Of a stretch of 64,000 nt of DNA, positions 16,766 through 26,730 are shown piece by piece; within the stretch, counting starts at the first letter, position 1, and the number at the start of each line of letters is the position of its first letter. This DNA is from Paenibacillus thalictri. GTDB lineage: Bacteria > Bacillota > Bacilli > Paenibacillales > NBRC-103111. The notes below the pieces were generated by a model. The model was not told the origin of the DNA. It worked only from the letters and a program-made list of their open reading frames with translations, and searched no databases. Location: contig NZ_SIRE01000017.1 in the NCBI RefSeq assembly GCF_004307995.1, positions 1 to 64,000 of the forward strand, written 5' to 3'. The position numbers were made by a program, and so were the translations under genes.

Positions 16766-18862
16766 ATGAAGAAACGATTCGGTTGGACCGTCATGTTCTC
16801 ATTTGCCGTTTTTCTCTTCTTTGCTGTTGCTTCGGTTGCCAGTGCGGCGGAAATGATCGTGGACAATACGAGCGCCGGGTCTTATACGGAAACCGGCTCG
16901 TGGACGACAAGCGGGCTTGCCGGATATTACGGCACCAATTCCCGGTATGCGGCAAGCGGAACGGCCAACAGCAAAGCGAGATGGACGCCGGCCGTGCCCA
17001 GCAGCGGCAGCTACGACGTGTACATCTGGTACCCGGCGAACGGCAATCGCGCGACTGACGCGCCGTATACTGTCGTTTACAACGGTGGCTCGCAGACGTA
17101 TCTTGTCGATCAGACGGCAAACGGCTCACAGTGGATCAAGCTTGGCACTCACAGCTTTGCCGCCGGTTCCAGCGGTTATATTGAGCTGACCAACAACGCC
17201 AACGGATATGTCTCGGCGGATGCCGCCGCTTTGGTCACCGCGGGACAGAGCCCTCCGGCAGGAAACCCCGCCGTCAAAGCGACCGGTCTGCCGGTAGCCA
17301 TGACCCCCGTTTACAAAACGATACAAACGCTGCTTGACGCTGACCCGACCGGCGTCGATAAATACGCGGCTTTTCCGACGCTGCTCAAGCTGAGCGACAC
17401 AAAGGTGATCGTCTCTTACAAACGGGGAGACAAACACGCCGGCGATTCGCAGGCCAATCTGGAGACGATGATTTTTAATCCGACCTCAAAAACGGTCGTC
17501 AGCACCGCCACTACCGACAGCACCGCGTCCGTCGTCAACCAAAACCCCGAGCTGATGCGCATGCCAAACGGCGATATTTACAATTATGTGGACCAGCAGG
17601 CCGGAGGCTCGACGACAAGACTTGGCGCAAGAGTGCTGAAATCGGTCGATAACGGAGATACGTTCACCGATCAGGGTGTTTTTCCGCAGGTTGGCTCATA
17701 CAAATACGGTTACATGTTCGACGATTACAACGACGGCGGCACCGTCTATATGCTGGCCATGTCGTTCCCGGAATTAACAGGGGGAACCCGGGCGGTGCAT
17801 GTGCTGAAAACGACGGACAACGGAGCGAACTGGTCTTACGTCAAAAACTTGAACAGCGAATTTTCTTTTGCCTTTAACGAAAGCTCGCTGGAGAAATACG
17901 GCAGCGGATTTCTGGTCATTGCCAGGGGCGACAACCAGGTGACAAAGCTGTTCAAGACGGACGCGAATTTTAACCTGATCCAGCAAAAAGACTTGTCCTC
18001 CGCCTACAGCACGATCGAATATATCGGGCGTCCGAAGTTGTTTGTGGAGAACGGCGAATATTATCTGCTTTCCCGGAACATCCAATCCGGTGTCAATTAC
18101 TTGATGTTGTACCGCATCAATCCGGACACGCTTGAGCTGGAATCCAGCGTCCAAATCAGCCAAAATTCCTACGTATCCAGCGATTCATTTTACGCCGAAT
18201 ATTATTTGCAGCAGGATGGCGGCACCACGTATTTTAACATCATCACGTACGAAAAAGGCTCATCTTCCGATTATCCGAACATTGTCCGGTACGAATTGAA
18301 ATGGGACGAAGTGAGAACAAGGCTGCAGCAAAATTTCAATGCGATGACGACGGGTGCGGCCCCGTCAGGCTGGACGGTCGGCACGACCGGCGGTACGGTG
18401 ACGGTGGAGGATGTGCCCAGCGCCACGGACAAAAGCTTGAAGCTCAGCGACAGCTCCGCTTCCGCGCTGGTCGAAGCGACTAAAACGTATGCAGCCACAA
18501 CCAACAACGTCACAATGACTTTCAACATGTCGGCGGCGCAGGCGGATCAAGTATTCGGCGCCAGTCTGACCGGTGCGTCGGCGGTAAACGCGGTTACAAT
18601 CGGCTGGGACAGCACCGGCGAAATTTACACGTATAACGGCGCGAGCAAGACGGTGCTGCGCACCTACTCCGCAAACACCTGGTACAACGTAAAAATCGTT
18701 GCGCGGCCTGCGAGCCAAAAGTTTGACGTGTATATCGACGGCACGCTGGCGGCAAGCAATTATACTTTCAGAAATGCGGTATCCAGCATTTCCGGCGTCA
18801 GAATCAACAGCACGGGGGCCAATATGGGCACCGCTTATTTCGACGATATCATCATTTATTAA
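16766..18862 (+). CDS. Secreted sialidase-like beta-propeller protein
   Basis: A 698-aa protein with a clear Sec signal (FSFAVFLFFAVASVASAAE). Residues 30-150 resemble a golvesin-C-terminal-like domain (IVDNTSAGSYTETGSW). The middle 190-510 is a BNR/sialidase-type propeller (AAFPTLLKLSDTKVIVSYKRGD; VLKSVDNGDTFTDQG and VLKTTDNGANWSYV are Asp-box-like). The end is a concanavalin-like jelly roll (YNVKIVARPASQKFDVYIDG). ATG 16766 is chosen over TTG 16760 because of TTAGGGGAG at good spacing. It lies between two NanA-like lyases, suggesting release of an acidic sugar later split in the cytoplasm. Catalytic residues were not assigned. Confidence 0.75.
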   Translation: MKKRFGWTVMFSFAVFLFFAVASVASAAEMIVDNTSAGSYTETGSWTTSGLAGYYGTNSRYAASGTANSKARWTPAVPSSGSYDVYIWYPANGNRATDAPYTVVYNGGSQTYLVDQTANGSQWIKLGTHSFAAGSSGYIELTNNANGYVSADAAALVTAGQSPPAGNPAVKATGLPVAMTPVYKTIQTLLDADPTGVDKYAAFPTLLKLSDTKVIVSYKRGDKHAGDSQANLETMIFNPTSKTVVSTATTDSTASVVNQNPELMRMPNGDIYNYVDQQAGGSTTRLGARVLKSVDNGDTFTDQGVFPQVGSYKYGYMFDDYNDGGTVYMLAMSFPELTGGTRAVHVLKTTDNGANWSYVKNLNSEFSFAFNESSLEKYGSGFLVIARGDNQVTKLFKTDANFNLIQQKDLSSAYSTIEYIGRPKLFVENGEYYLLSRNIQSGVNYLMLYRINPDTLELESSVQISQNSYVSSDSFYAEYYLQQDGGTTYFNIITYEKGSSSDYPNIVRYELKWDEVRTRLQQNFNAMTTGAAPSGWTVGTTGGTVTVEDVPSATDKSLKLSDSSASALVEATKTYAATTNNVTMTFNMSAAQADQVFGASLTGASAVNAVTIGWDSTGEIYTYNGASKTVLRTYSANTWYNVKIVARPASQKFDVYIDGTLAASNYTFRNAVSSISGVRINSTGANMGTAYFDDIIIY

Positions 18863-18880
18863 CAGCGGAGGAGCAATTCC

Positions 18881-19798
18881 ATGTACAACACGGATTTAAC
18901 TAAATTTACAGGCGTTCATGTCGCTATGAACTCGTGTTATGACCCGGCGGGACGCATCAACCCGGATGCCGTATGCCAGCTGACGGAATATTTGATCCAG
19001 CGGGGCGTACAAGGCGTGTACGTCGGCGGCTCGACCGGGGAAGGGCTCCTGCAGACGGTGGCGGAACGCAAGCTGGTGCTGGAGCATGTAGCCGCCCAAA
19101 GCGGCGGACGGTTTACCATTATTGCCCATATCGGGGCGATGAATACGGAGGACAGCATGGAGCTGGCCCGGCATGCCGAGTCGCTGGGCGTCGACGCAAT
19201 CTCGTCGGTGCCGCCGTTTTATTATGGGTATTCGGAGTCGGCGGTGAAGCATTATTGGACTTCAATCATGGACAGCTGCTCGCTGCCGTTTATCATCTAC
19301 CATATTCCGGGGGCGACCGGCTTTCAGCTGACAACGCCGTTTCTGAAGACGATGCTGGAGCATCCGCGCCTCGCCGGTGCCAAGGTGACCAGCTTCAGCT
19401 CTTACGAACTGCAGCAAATCAAAGCAACCGGCGGCGAAAACTTCGTTGTTTTTAACGGCCCGGACCAGCAGTATTTGGCGGGGCGATCAATGGGTGCGGA
19501 CGGCGGTATCGGCAGCACGTACGGGATGATGCCCGAGCTGTTTTTGAAAATCGAAGCTTGTTATGTGCGGGGCAACATGGCCGAAGCTCAGCGGTGGCAA
19601 GCCAAAGTCAACGAGATTATTACCGACGTCAGGGCGCTGGGGTTGTTTGGTTCGATCAAGGAGATGATCAAGCTGCGGGGCGTAGACTGCGGCGAACCGC
19701 GCAGGCCGCTTGAGCCTGTAAAAAGCGGGCAATATGCCGAACTTCAGCGCGTGTACGAGAAGATGATGGGATTTATTGAAGAAGCGCAGCCGGAATAA
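18881..19798 (+). CDS. DapA/NanA-family aldolase, N-acetylneuraminate-lyase-like
   Basis: A 305-aa TIM barrel with VGGSTGEG (carboxylate loop), Tyr140 (IYHIPG) and Schiff-base Lys168 (GAKVTSFSS). The YHIP form and GSTGEG loop are closer to N-acetylneuraminate lyases than to DapA. It starts 18 bases after the sialidase-like gene with GGAGGAG as ribosome site. A second, divergent paralogue in one operon suggests two related substrates or successive steps. Confidence 0.88.
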   Translation: MYNTDLTKFTGVHVAMNSCYDPAGRINPDAVCQLTEYLIQRGVQGVYVGGSTGEGLLQTVAERKLVLEHVAAQSGGRFTIIAHIGAMNTEDSMELARHAESLGVDAISSVPPFYYGYSESAVKHYWTSIMDSCSLPFIIYHIPGATGFQLTTPFLKTMLEHPRLAGAKVTSFSSYELQQIKATGGENFVVFNGPDQQYLAGRSMGADGGIGSTYGMMPELFLKIEACYVRGNMAEAQRWQAKVNEIITDVRALGLFGSIKEMIKLRGVDCGEPRRPLEPVKSGQYAELQRVYEKMMGFIEEAQPE

Positions 19799-19849
19799 GC
19801 TGAACCGGGGTTAGCGTAAGCTGCGATACGGGTAAAGGAGCTTTGAATT

Positions 19850-22165
19850 ATGAGAGAAGAAACGGTTGCTGCGGATATTACCATTGTCGGCGGGGGCTTG
19901 TCCGGAGTATGCGCCGCTATTGCCGCCGCCAGGCTGGGGAGGTCGGTAGCGCTGGTGCAGAACCGCCCGGTGTTGGGCGGCAATTCGAGCAGCGAGGTCC
20001 GGGTTTGGGTCAGCGGCGCTTCAGCGACGGGAGTCAACCGTTATGCCCGCGAGTCGGGTATTATGGGCGAGTTGTACTTGGAAAATCAATACCGCAATCC
20101 CGACGGCAACCCGTATATATGGGATTTGGTCGTATTGGAGGCCGTGCGGGCCGAGCCGAACATCCGGCTATTCCTCAATACCGACGTATACACCGTAGTA
20201 GCGGAAGATGAGGGCGACCGCCGAGTCCGCCAATCGCTCCACAGCACTGACGTATATACCGTAGTAGCGGAAGAAGAAGGCGAACGCCGTTTGATCCGGT
20301 CGGTGGAAGGCTGGATGACCGGTTCGGAGCGGAAGCTGCGTTTTGCCAGCCCGCTGTATATGGATTGTACCGGCGACGGCTTGGTCGGCGTTTTGGCGGG
20401 AGCCGAATACCGCATCGGCAGGGAAGCGCGCTGCGAATTCAACGAGTCGGCGGCGCCGGAGCAGGCCGATCGGGTAACGCTGGGCAGCACGATGTTTTTT
20501 TACACCAAAGATGCGGGGCGGCCCGTGCCGTTTATCGCTCCGGCATTCGCCGTACGGATCGAAGATACGTCGATTCCGTTGAAGCGGATCATTCAAAGCG
20601 GGGATTCGGGCTGCCACTATTGGTGGATCGAATGGGGCGGCGAACTGGATACGATTCACGATAACGAGCGCATCCGCGACGAATTGTGGGCCGTCATTTA
20701 CGGCATATGGGACTATATCAAAAATTCCGGCCGCTTCGATGCGGATCGTCTGACCTTGGAATGGGTCGGGTCGGTTCCCGGCAAAAGGGAATCGCGGCGG
20801 TTTATCGGCGATTACGTGTTAAACCAAAACGATATTATTGCGCAGAACGAGTTTCACGACCGTGTCGCATATGGAGGCTGGTCGATCGATCTGCATCCGC
20901 CGCAAGGCGTCTATTCGGAGCAGGGCGGCTCGAAGCATGTGCATCCGGACGGCATCTACCATATTCCGTTCCGGAGTTTGTACTCCCGCAATATCGGCAA
21001 CCTGCTGTTTGCCGGCCGCAACATCAGCGCCACCCACGTTGCCTTCGGCACGACCCGCGTGATGGCCACCTGCGCGATCATGGGCGAGGCGGCCGGAACG
21101 GCGGCGGCGCTTTGCGCAAGCAAAGGCATATTCCCGCGGCAGCTTTACGAAGCGCACCTGCAGGAGCTGCAGGCGACGCTGCTGCGGCAGGACGCTGCGC
21201 TAATCGGCCTTGCCGGGCGGGATACGGCCGATCTGACCGCTTGTGCCCGCGTGACGGCATCAAGCTGCCTGAAGCAGCTTGGCGCGGAAGACGCGCAGCG
21301 GGTTTTCCCGCTTGTGGAGGATGCAGGGCTGCTGCTGCCCGTCGATCCGCAGTTGGACGGCGTGGAGCTGCTTGTTACCGCAGACGAAGATACGGTATTG
21401 CAGGTGGAGGTATGGAATACCGGGCGGCCGGAAAACTACATCCCGGTCCATTTACAAGCGCGTACAGAAGTTAAGGTACATCGCGGCGAGCGGCAGTGGG
21501 TGCGGGCGGAGGTGGTTTGGGCGCCGGAACATCCGCAGAACGCTTTTCTCATTGTAAAAGCAAACCCGGCCGTGTCGCTGTTTTTGTCCGGCCATCCGGT
21601 GACCGGAGTGCTCGGATTTGTCAGGAAGGCGGGCTCCGACGTGTCGAAGCGGCTGGAGGACCGCGAGAACCAGCCGGTGATCGAATGGAGTATGAAGCCG
21701 GTGTTAAGAACACCGTATTGCTTCAGACTGCTGCCGGAAACAAATGCATATACGCCGGATAAAATAACGGACGGCTACCATCGCCCATACGGCTTGCCGC
21801 ATTTGTGGTTATCCGACCGGATGGGTTCCGGCGGGGAGCACGTACGATTGGAATGGGACGCTCCGGTGACGATCCGGGAAGTGCACATGACGTTTAACGA
21901 CGATCCGAACGAATATTTAAACAATCTGCATTTTTTGCGGACACCGTTTACCGTGATGCCGGAGCTGGTTAAAGATTACAGCGTGCTGTTGGATGACGGT
22001 ACGGGCTGGTACGAAGCCGTGTCGGTTACCGCTAACCGCAAGCGCAAGCGGGTCCATGTGCTGCCGCAGCCCGTCACCGCCCGCACGCTGCAGCTCGCGA
22101 TTCACGCTACCAACGGCAGTCCGTACGCTGAGGTTGTAGAGATCAGAGTGTACGGGGATCATTAA
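19850..22165 (+). CDS. FAD-dependent oxidoreductase (FAD_oxidored family) with C-terminal beta domains
   Basis: The 771-aa protein has an N-terminal Rossmann FAD site (ITIVGGGLSGVCAAIAAARL) followed by VLGGNSSSEVRVW, typical of the FAD_oxidored group found in polysaccharide loci. A second FAD motif is NIGNLLFAGRNISATH. Residues 480-771 look like beta-sandwich domains of unknown role. There is no signal peptide. Residues 111-154 contain a 22-residue in-frame duplication (TDVYTVVAE twice), corresponding to a 66-base direct repeat starting at 20180 and 20246. It is last in the aldolase/sialidase operon. The reaction is unknown. Confidence 0.85.
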   Translation: MREETVAADITIVGGGLSGVCAAIAAARLGRSVALVQNRPVLGGNSSSEVRVWVSGASATGVNRYARESGIMGELYLENQYRNPDGNPYIWDLVVLEAVRAEPNIRLFLNTDVYTVVAEDEGDRRVRQSLHSTDVYTVVAEEEGERRLIRSVEGWMTGSERKLRFASPLYMDCTGDGLVGVLAGAEYRIGREARCEFNESAAPEQADRVTLGSTMFFYTKDAGRPVPFIAPAFAVRIEDTSIPLKRIIQSGDSGCHYWWIEWGGELDTIHDNERIRDELWAVIYGIWDYIKNSGRFDADRLTLEWVGSVPGKRESRRFIGDYVLNQNDIIAQNEFHDRVAYGGWSIDLHPPQGVYSEQGGSKHVHPDGIYHIPFRSLYSRNIGNLLFAGRNISATHVAFGTTRVMATCAIMGEAAGTAAALCASKGIFPRQLYEAHLQELQATLLRQDAALIGLAGRDTADLTACARVTASSCLKQLGAEDAQRVFPLVEDAGLLLPVDPQLDGVELLVTADEDTVLQVEVWNTGRPENYIPVHLQARTEVKVHRGERQWVRAEVVWAPEHPQNAFLIVKANPAVSLFLSGHPVTGVLGFVRKAGSDVSKRLEDRENQPVIEWSMKPVLRTPYCFRLLPETNAYTPDKITDGYHRPYGLPHLWLSDRMGSGGEHVRLEWDAPVTIREVHMTFNDDPNEYLNNLHFLRTPFTVMPELVKDYSVLLDDGTGWYEAVSVTANRKRKRVHVLPQPVTARTLQLAIHATNGSPYAEVVEIRVYGDH

Positions 22166-22300
22166 GTGCCCCGAATTTCACCCGCCATAAGCGGGATCAT
22201 CCAAGAAATTCGGGGACAACCAGCGACCCTAAAGTATGATTCGCACATGCAGCGTTCACTCTTTCAGTGGCCTCGCCATCGTTTCATTGATTTTTATTAC

Positions 22301-22346
22301 GGTATTCTCATGGTGCGGAACCATTGCAGAATGCCGTTTTTTTTAT
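22301..22346 (+). terminator. Intrinsic terminator after the aldolase/oxidoreductase operon
   Basis: GGTATTCTCATGGT (22301-22314) pairs with ACCATTGCAGAATGCC (22320-22335) around GCGGA, followed by eight T residues. A second inverted repeat, CCCCGAATTTC (22169-22179) with its complement at 22205-22215, lies just after the stop but lacks a T-run. Confidence 0.8.
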
Positions 22347-22416
22347 GTCCAATACATGATGCTGCGGGCCAATTACTCGGCAGGATTAAACAGTGGAATT
22401 ATTTACAATTAAACTA

Positions 22417-22445
22417 TTGTTTTGTAGAATTACATTGTCTATACA
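22417..22445 (+). promoter_or_regulatory. Putative promoter of the second two-component operon
   Basis: TTGTTT (22417-22422), a 17-base spacer and TATACA (22440-22445) form a SigA-like promoter about 140 bases before the response-regulator start. Confidence 0.5.
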
Positions 22446-22582
22446 TAAATGAAGACCGGATTCCAATGTATTCCTGAGGTTTGTTCAAATGCATTCTCTA
22501 CTAGCACCTCTTAAACTGTCAATGCAGCAATCGAGTGGATGAGCCAAGAGGCAATATTACTTTTATAGTAGGAGGGATGGTT

Positions 22583-24166
22583 ATGAACTTGCTTATCGTA
22601 GATGACGAAAAGCAAATCCGTGAAGGAATCGAAAAGTATGTAACAAAGAAAAAATTCGGTTTTAAACAGATCACAACAGCTAAAGACGCAACCGAAGCGC
22701 TGCATATCAGTTCTCATTTTAAGCCCGATTTATTAATCACGGACATCGCTATGCCGAAGATCGACGGAATTGAGCTGGCAACCCGGATGAAAGGCTTGTA
22801 TCCCGATGTCAAAATTGTGATGATTACCGGATTTCAAGAAGTCAAATTTATGAAACAGGCATTTAAATTAAGTGTCGTTGATTATATTTTGAAGCCCATC
22901 GACTTAAATGAATTAAATCCTGTGCTGGAGCGGATTATATCCACCTTCGAGGCAGAGACGGAAGTGAAGTTGGAGATATCTTCTTTGAAGGGGAACTGGA
23001 GCGAAAATATCGGGCTCCTGAGAGAGACGTACCTGACATCGCTTCTATCCGGGAAATATCAGGATGTCGACCCGACGGGAAACAAAATGAAGCAGCTCCA
23101 TATCGCTTTGAATATTAAGCGGCCTATGGTCGTTGTTAATATATGTCTTGATGAAAGCGTTGTCAATGTAATTGGTCCTGAATCGAGTCGTATGCTGGAA
23201 ACGATTCAGGAGGCTTTTAGTAAGTTGGGCGTCAGTGAGGTATTCCGCAAGTCCGAAATGGAAGTCATAGCCGTAATACAGCCAGATGCCAGGTTGCCGC
23301 TTAGCGACGATAGCGTGCACGAGGTTTGCTGTCTCCTTTTGGATCGACTAATACATCGTTACGGCCCCGGGTTCATGATTGGAATCGGGAGCCTGGCGGA
23401 TCATTATTTAAAATTGGCCGAATCCTATTCCGCATCGGTTGAAGCTGTCAATCAGCGGTTTATTCAGGGGAACGGGCATGTTATCTCGTACCCTGCCTCT
23501 TACATGAAGGAGCGGTATCCTTTTGTTCAACAAGAAACCTATGTCGAGAAACTCGCTTTATACATCCTGGCGGGCGATTGCAACCAAACCGAGGAGTATG
23601 TCCGCACGATTTTGAACCCCGTTTATCAAAGCGAATTTATGAGTTCGAACGAAATTCAGACCGTCCGGCTTGAGCTTGTATCTCTGGTTAAACAGGTAGC
23701 AAGAAAATTAAATCCGGCAATGGCCGATTTTCACCGTTTAAGCGAACTTCTGGAGCTGCAAACGCTTAATGAAATGGAACAAAGGTTAGTCCAAATTTTA
23801 TTTGCCTTATGTGAACACTCCCAGCAGCAGCAAGGAAGAAAGAGGTCCGCTCAAATCATCAGTAAAGCTAAAGAGCTGACGGAGTCCCGGTACAATGAGC
23901 CGCTGAATGTGCAATATGTAGCCGAGTGCATGCAGGTGAGTCCTAATTATTTCAGCACATTGTTCAAACAGGAAACGGGAGTCAATTATATGGATTACCT
24001 CACAACGATGCGGCTGGAAAAATCATTGGAGATGATCTTGAGCACCACGCACAGAATCAGCGAAATAGCTTGTATGGTTGGTTATCAGGACGCTAATTAC
24101 TTTGCGAAAATATTTAAAAAGCATTTCGGCCGAAGTCCTTCCCAATACAGGGAAGGGAGTTATTGA
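22583..24166 (+). CDS. YesN-type response regulator with AraC output domain
   Basis: A 527-aa protein: receiver with DDE at 7-9, phosphorylation site Asp54 (TDIAMPK) and Lys104 (LKPID), a long middle region, and C-terminal AraC domain (VSPNYFSTLFKQETGVNYMDY; GYQDANYFAKIFKKHFGRSPSQYR). ATG 22583 is preferred over 22577 because GGAGG (22571-22575) is 7 bases from it and only 1 from the other. Its stop is next to the kinase start, so the pair is coupled. It probably activates the 26.9-35 kb catabolic and transport genes. Confidence 0.92.
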   Translation: MNLLIVDDEKQIREGIEKYVTKKKFGFKQITTAKDATEALHISSHFKPDLLITDIAMPKIDGIELATRMKGLYPDVKIVMITGFQEVKFMKQAFKLSVVDYILKPIDLNELNPVLERIISTFEAETEVKLEISSLKGNWSENIGLLRETYLTSLLSGKYQDVDPTGNKMKQLHIALNIKRPMVVVNICLDESVVNVIGPESSRMLETIQEAFSKLGVSEVFRKSEMEVIAVIQPDARLPLSDDSVHEVCCLLLDRLIHRYGPGFMIGIGSLADHYLKLAESYSASVEAVNQRFIQGNGHVISYPASYMKERYPFVQQETYVEKLALYILAGDCNQTEEYVRTILNPVYQSEFMSSNEIQTVRLELVSLVKQVARKLNPAMADFHRLSELLELQTLNEMEQRLVQILFALCEHSQQQQGRKRSAQIISKAKELTESRYNEPLNVQYVAECMQVSPNYFSTLFKQETGVNYMDYLTTMRLEKSLEMILSTTHRISEIACMVGYQDANYFAKIFKKHFGRSPSQYREGSY

Positions 24167-24168
24167 AT

Positions 24169-25971
24169 ATGAAATGGAGGAAAACGAAGCTCCTTCAGCT
24201 TCTAAGAGGGGACATAAAACTCCGCAACAAAATTATTTTATTGTGTATTACATTTTTTGTAGCATTTACAATTATATTTTACTTTGTGTCTTACCAAAGA
24301 TCGATCGAAATTCTGGATGCCCAGGTGGATGAGAATGCTGCCAGCGCTTTAGAGCAGCTTAATCTGCACATCACTTATATTTTTAATGAGATGGACAAAG
24401 TATCCAATATTATATCCAATCAGCATGCCATGAATGAATTGCTGTATTCCAGCTTGCACGAAGCCGATAAATTAAAGCAGATTGAAAATTATTTTGCATT
24501 GAAGCCATTTCTGAACGATATTATTACAAGCTATAGCAATTATTACCTTAGCATCTACCTGCCGGAGGAAGTGTTATTCTCCCAAGAACAAATCATGATT
24601 TATCCGTTTAAGATTGTCGATAATCAGGAATTGCAGGCGGCGATTGAAAAGCAAGACGGTAAAGCGTTGTGGAGATCCAGCCAACGGCTGAGTAAAAAAC
24701 TGGATCAAGATGTAACAAGCCAATATAAATTGCTTAAACATTATTATACGAATAATGTAATCGGCATTATTGAAGTATACACACAAAATAAGTTCATCGA
24801 ACAAATCATGAGTAATGTCGGCAGCGCTTCAGGAAGTATCACTTACCTGATCGATCAGGAAGGAGCCATCATAGCAGCAAATACAAGAACCGGTATGGCC
24901 TCCAGGCCTGATGCCGAATTATTGCATAAAGTCATGCAAGGTGGTCCCAAGGGAACGTTCAAGACGGAAGAAGGCAGTCAAAGTAAGCAAGTCGTTTACA
25001 GAAAGGTGGAAATCAACGACTGGACGCTGATCACGACAATTCCGGAAAGCATCTTGTATTCAAGCAGTAAAAAGCTGAGGGATTCCAGTTTCATCACCAT
25101 TGCCGCCGTGCTGCTTATCGTTATTTTACTGATTTATTTGATCCTGAAAAACTCTACCAAACGGATTAACCGCTTGATTCGGGTGATGTCTTATATTGAA
25201 AATGATGGACTAACTACGGTTGTACCCAGTAGAGTAAATGATGAGCTGGGCGAACTGGAGAAACGGTTTAACGAGATGAGATCGAGAATCAATAGTTTGA
25301 TCGCGGAAATTTACCGGGCGGAGCATATGAAGAAGGAAGCACAATTCGAAGCTTTGCAAGCGCAGATCAACCCGCACTTTTTATACAACACGCTGGATAC
25401 GATCAACTGGATGGCAATTAATCAGGATGCGTATGAGGTATCTTCGATCATAACGGCTTTGAGCAAGTTTTTCAGATTAACCTTAAGTGAGGGCAAAGAG
25501 ATCATTACGGTAAGAGAGGAAATTGAAATTGTTAAACAATATATGTACATTCAGAAAATCAGATACGACGATGCTCTCCAAGTGAACTATTGTATAGATG
25601 AACAGGTGCTGGACTATGATGCGGTTAAACTCAGCTTGCAGCCGCTTATAGAAAATGCGTTTAAGCATGGTATCCAGCATTCCGACCGGGCGGGAGTGAT
25701 CGAACTGAAAGCAATACTCACGGATGACGGTTTTATTGAAATGCGCGTTTTGGACAACGGACCGGGCTTGCTCAAAAAAACGCGTGATTTAGAAGACATA
25801 TCGTTAGGCCGATCGGGGTATGGTCTTCATAATGTATTAGAACGGTTGGAACTGCATTTTGGTCCCGCATGCTCCATTGAGATAAAAGACGGTATAGAGA
25901 CAGGCGCAGAGGTTACCATCATTTGGCCCGCCCGCAGCACTTGCAGTGTGGAATCATCGCATGGCGTATAA
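24169..25971 (+). CDS. YesM-type sensor histidine kinase
   Basis: About 600 aa: membrane segment near residues 20-45, extracellular sensor of about 250 aa, second membrane segment near 300-325, HAMP, then INPHFLYN with His403 and ATPase motifs NAFKHG, DNGPGLL and GYGLHNV. ATG 24169 has GGGAG at 9 bases; TTG 24163 would overlap the upstream stop by 4 bases but is only 3 bases from the site. It is convergent with the PAS-AraC gene, overlapping it by 18 bases. Confidence 0.92.
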   Translation: MKWRKTKLLQLLRGDIKLRNKIILLCITFFVAFTIIFYFVSYQRSIEILDAQVDENAASALEQLNLHITYIFNEMDKVSNIISNQHAMNELLYSSLHEADKLKQIENYFALKPFLNDIITSYSNYYLSIYLPEEVLFSQEQIMIYPFKIVDNQELQAAIEKQDGKALWRSSQRLSKKLDQDVTSQYKLLKHYYTNNVIGIIEVYTQNKFIEQIMSNVGSASGSITYLIDQEGAIIAANTRTGMASRPDAELLHKVMQGGPKGTFKTEEGSQSKQVVYRKVEINDWTLITTIPESILYSSSKKLRDSSFITIAAVLLIVILLIYLILKNSTKRINRLIRVMSYIENDGLTTVVPSRVNDELGELEKRFNEMRSRINSLIAEIYRAEHMKKEAQFEALQAQINPHFLYNTLDTINWMAINQDAYEVSSIITALSKFFRLTLSEGKEIITVREEIEIVKQYMYIQKIRYDDALQVNYCIDEQVLDYDAVKLSLQPLIENAFKHGIQHSDRAGVIELKAILTDDGFIEMRVLDNGPGLLKKTRDLEDISLGRSGYGLHNVLERLELHFGPACSIEIKDGIETGAEVTIIWPARSTCSVESSHGV

Positions 25972-26730
25972 CTTGATATATCGCAGGGGAGTAAGCCCCA
26001 TTTGTTTTTTAAACAGCTTGGTAAACGAGCTTTGGTCATAAAAACCGCAAGCTAAGGCGGTTTCCGCCACACTCGCCCCTGTGCGCAGCTTCTCGCATGC
26101 TTTAAAAATACGTGTTTTAATGATGAATTGCTGCGGATTCATACCGAAAATGTCTTTAAATATCCGCTCAAAGTTTCGTACGGACATATTGAGATTGCCG
26201 GCCAGTTCTTTTACGGAAAGGTTGGCGTTATATTGTTCGGTTATATAATCGATGACTTCCTGGAATGGGTGATGTATCGAGCTTCCCAACATGCCAAAGC
26301 GGTAACTTTGAATGGTGCCCATAACCCCCGCTATTTCCCCGTTGGCCGATACGACGGGGAATTTGTTCGTGGAACACCATTCCGGCACACCTACCGCATT
26401 GAGCGCCAACTCAATAATGTTCAGCAGCGGCTGCCGGCTCTGCATGACCTCCAAATCATCCTTCCGGTATTTCTCCGCAATACTTAAAGGTACAAGATCG
26501 TAATCGGTCTTGCCGATAATATCGGCTTCTTCCTCCAGATTGTAACGCCTTAGAAGTGTCGGGTTGGATGCAAATAATTTACCCTCGCAGTCCTTTGCAA
26601 AAAAACTAACATCCTCTAAGTGATCGAACAGCTTATGAAACTGATGCTCGGGATGCATGTCGGTGATCCGCTGCTTTTTGATCTCCAGTTTCAGCCTGAG
26701 TTGTTCCGAACTCGGTTGATGTTGTCGCAT
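25954..26730 (-). CDS. PAS-domain AraC-family regulator
   Basis: An N-terminal PAS-like domain (FHKLFDHLEDVSFFAKDCEG, then IIGKTDYDLVP and a VVSANGEIAGVMGT strand) is followed by an AraC double HTH (LSVKELAGNLNMSVRNFERIFK; ACGFYDQSSFTKLFKKQMGLTPLRYIK). The open frame extends to 26817, but a SigA-like promoter (TTGTCC 26817-26812, 17 bases, TATAAT 26794-26789) lies inside that extension, so translation should begin later. ATG 26730 gives 258 aa with a weak ribosome site; 26769 is the alternative. It is divergent from the sugar operon and may control it through a small ligand bound by PAS. Confidence 0.82.
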   Translation of the reverse strand: MRQHQPSSEQLRLKLEIKKQRITDMHPEHQFHKLFDHLEDVSFFAKDCEGKLFASNPTLLRRYNLEEEADIIGKTDYDLVPLSIAEKYRKDDLEVMQSRQPLLNIIELALNAVGVPEWCSTNKFPVVSANGEIAGVMGTIQSYRFGMLGSSIHHPFQEVIDYITEQYNANLSVKELAGNLNMSVRNFERIFKDIFGMNPQQFIIKTRIFKACEKLRTGASVAETALACGFYDQSSFTKLFKKQMGLTPLRYIKLYAMR

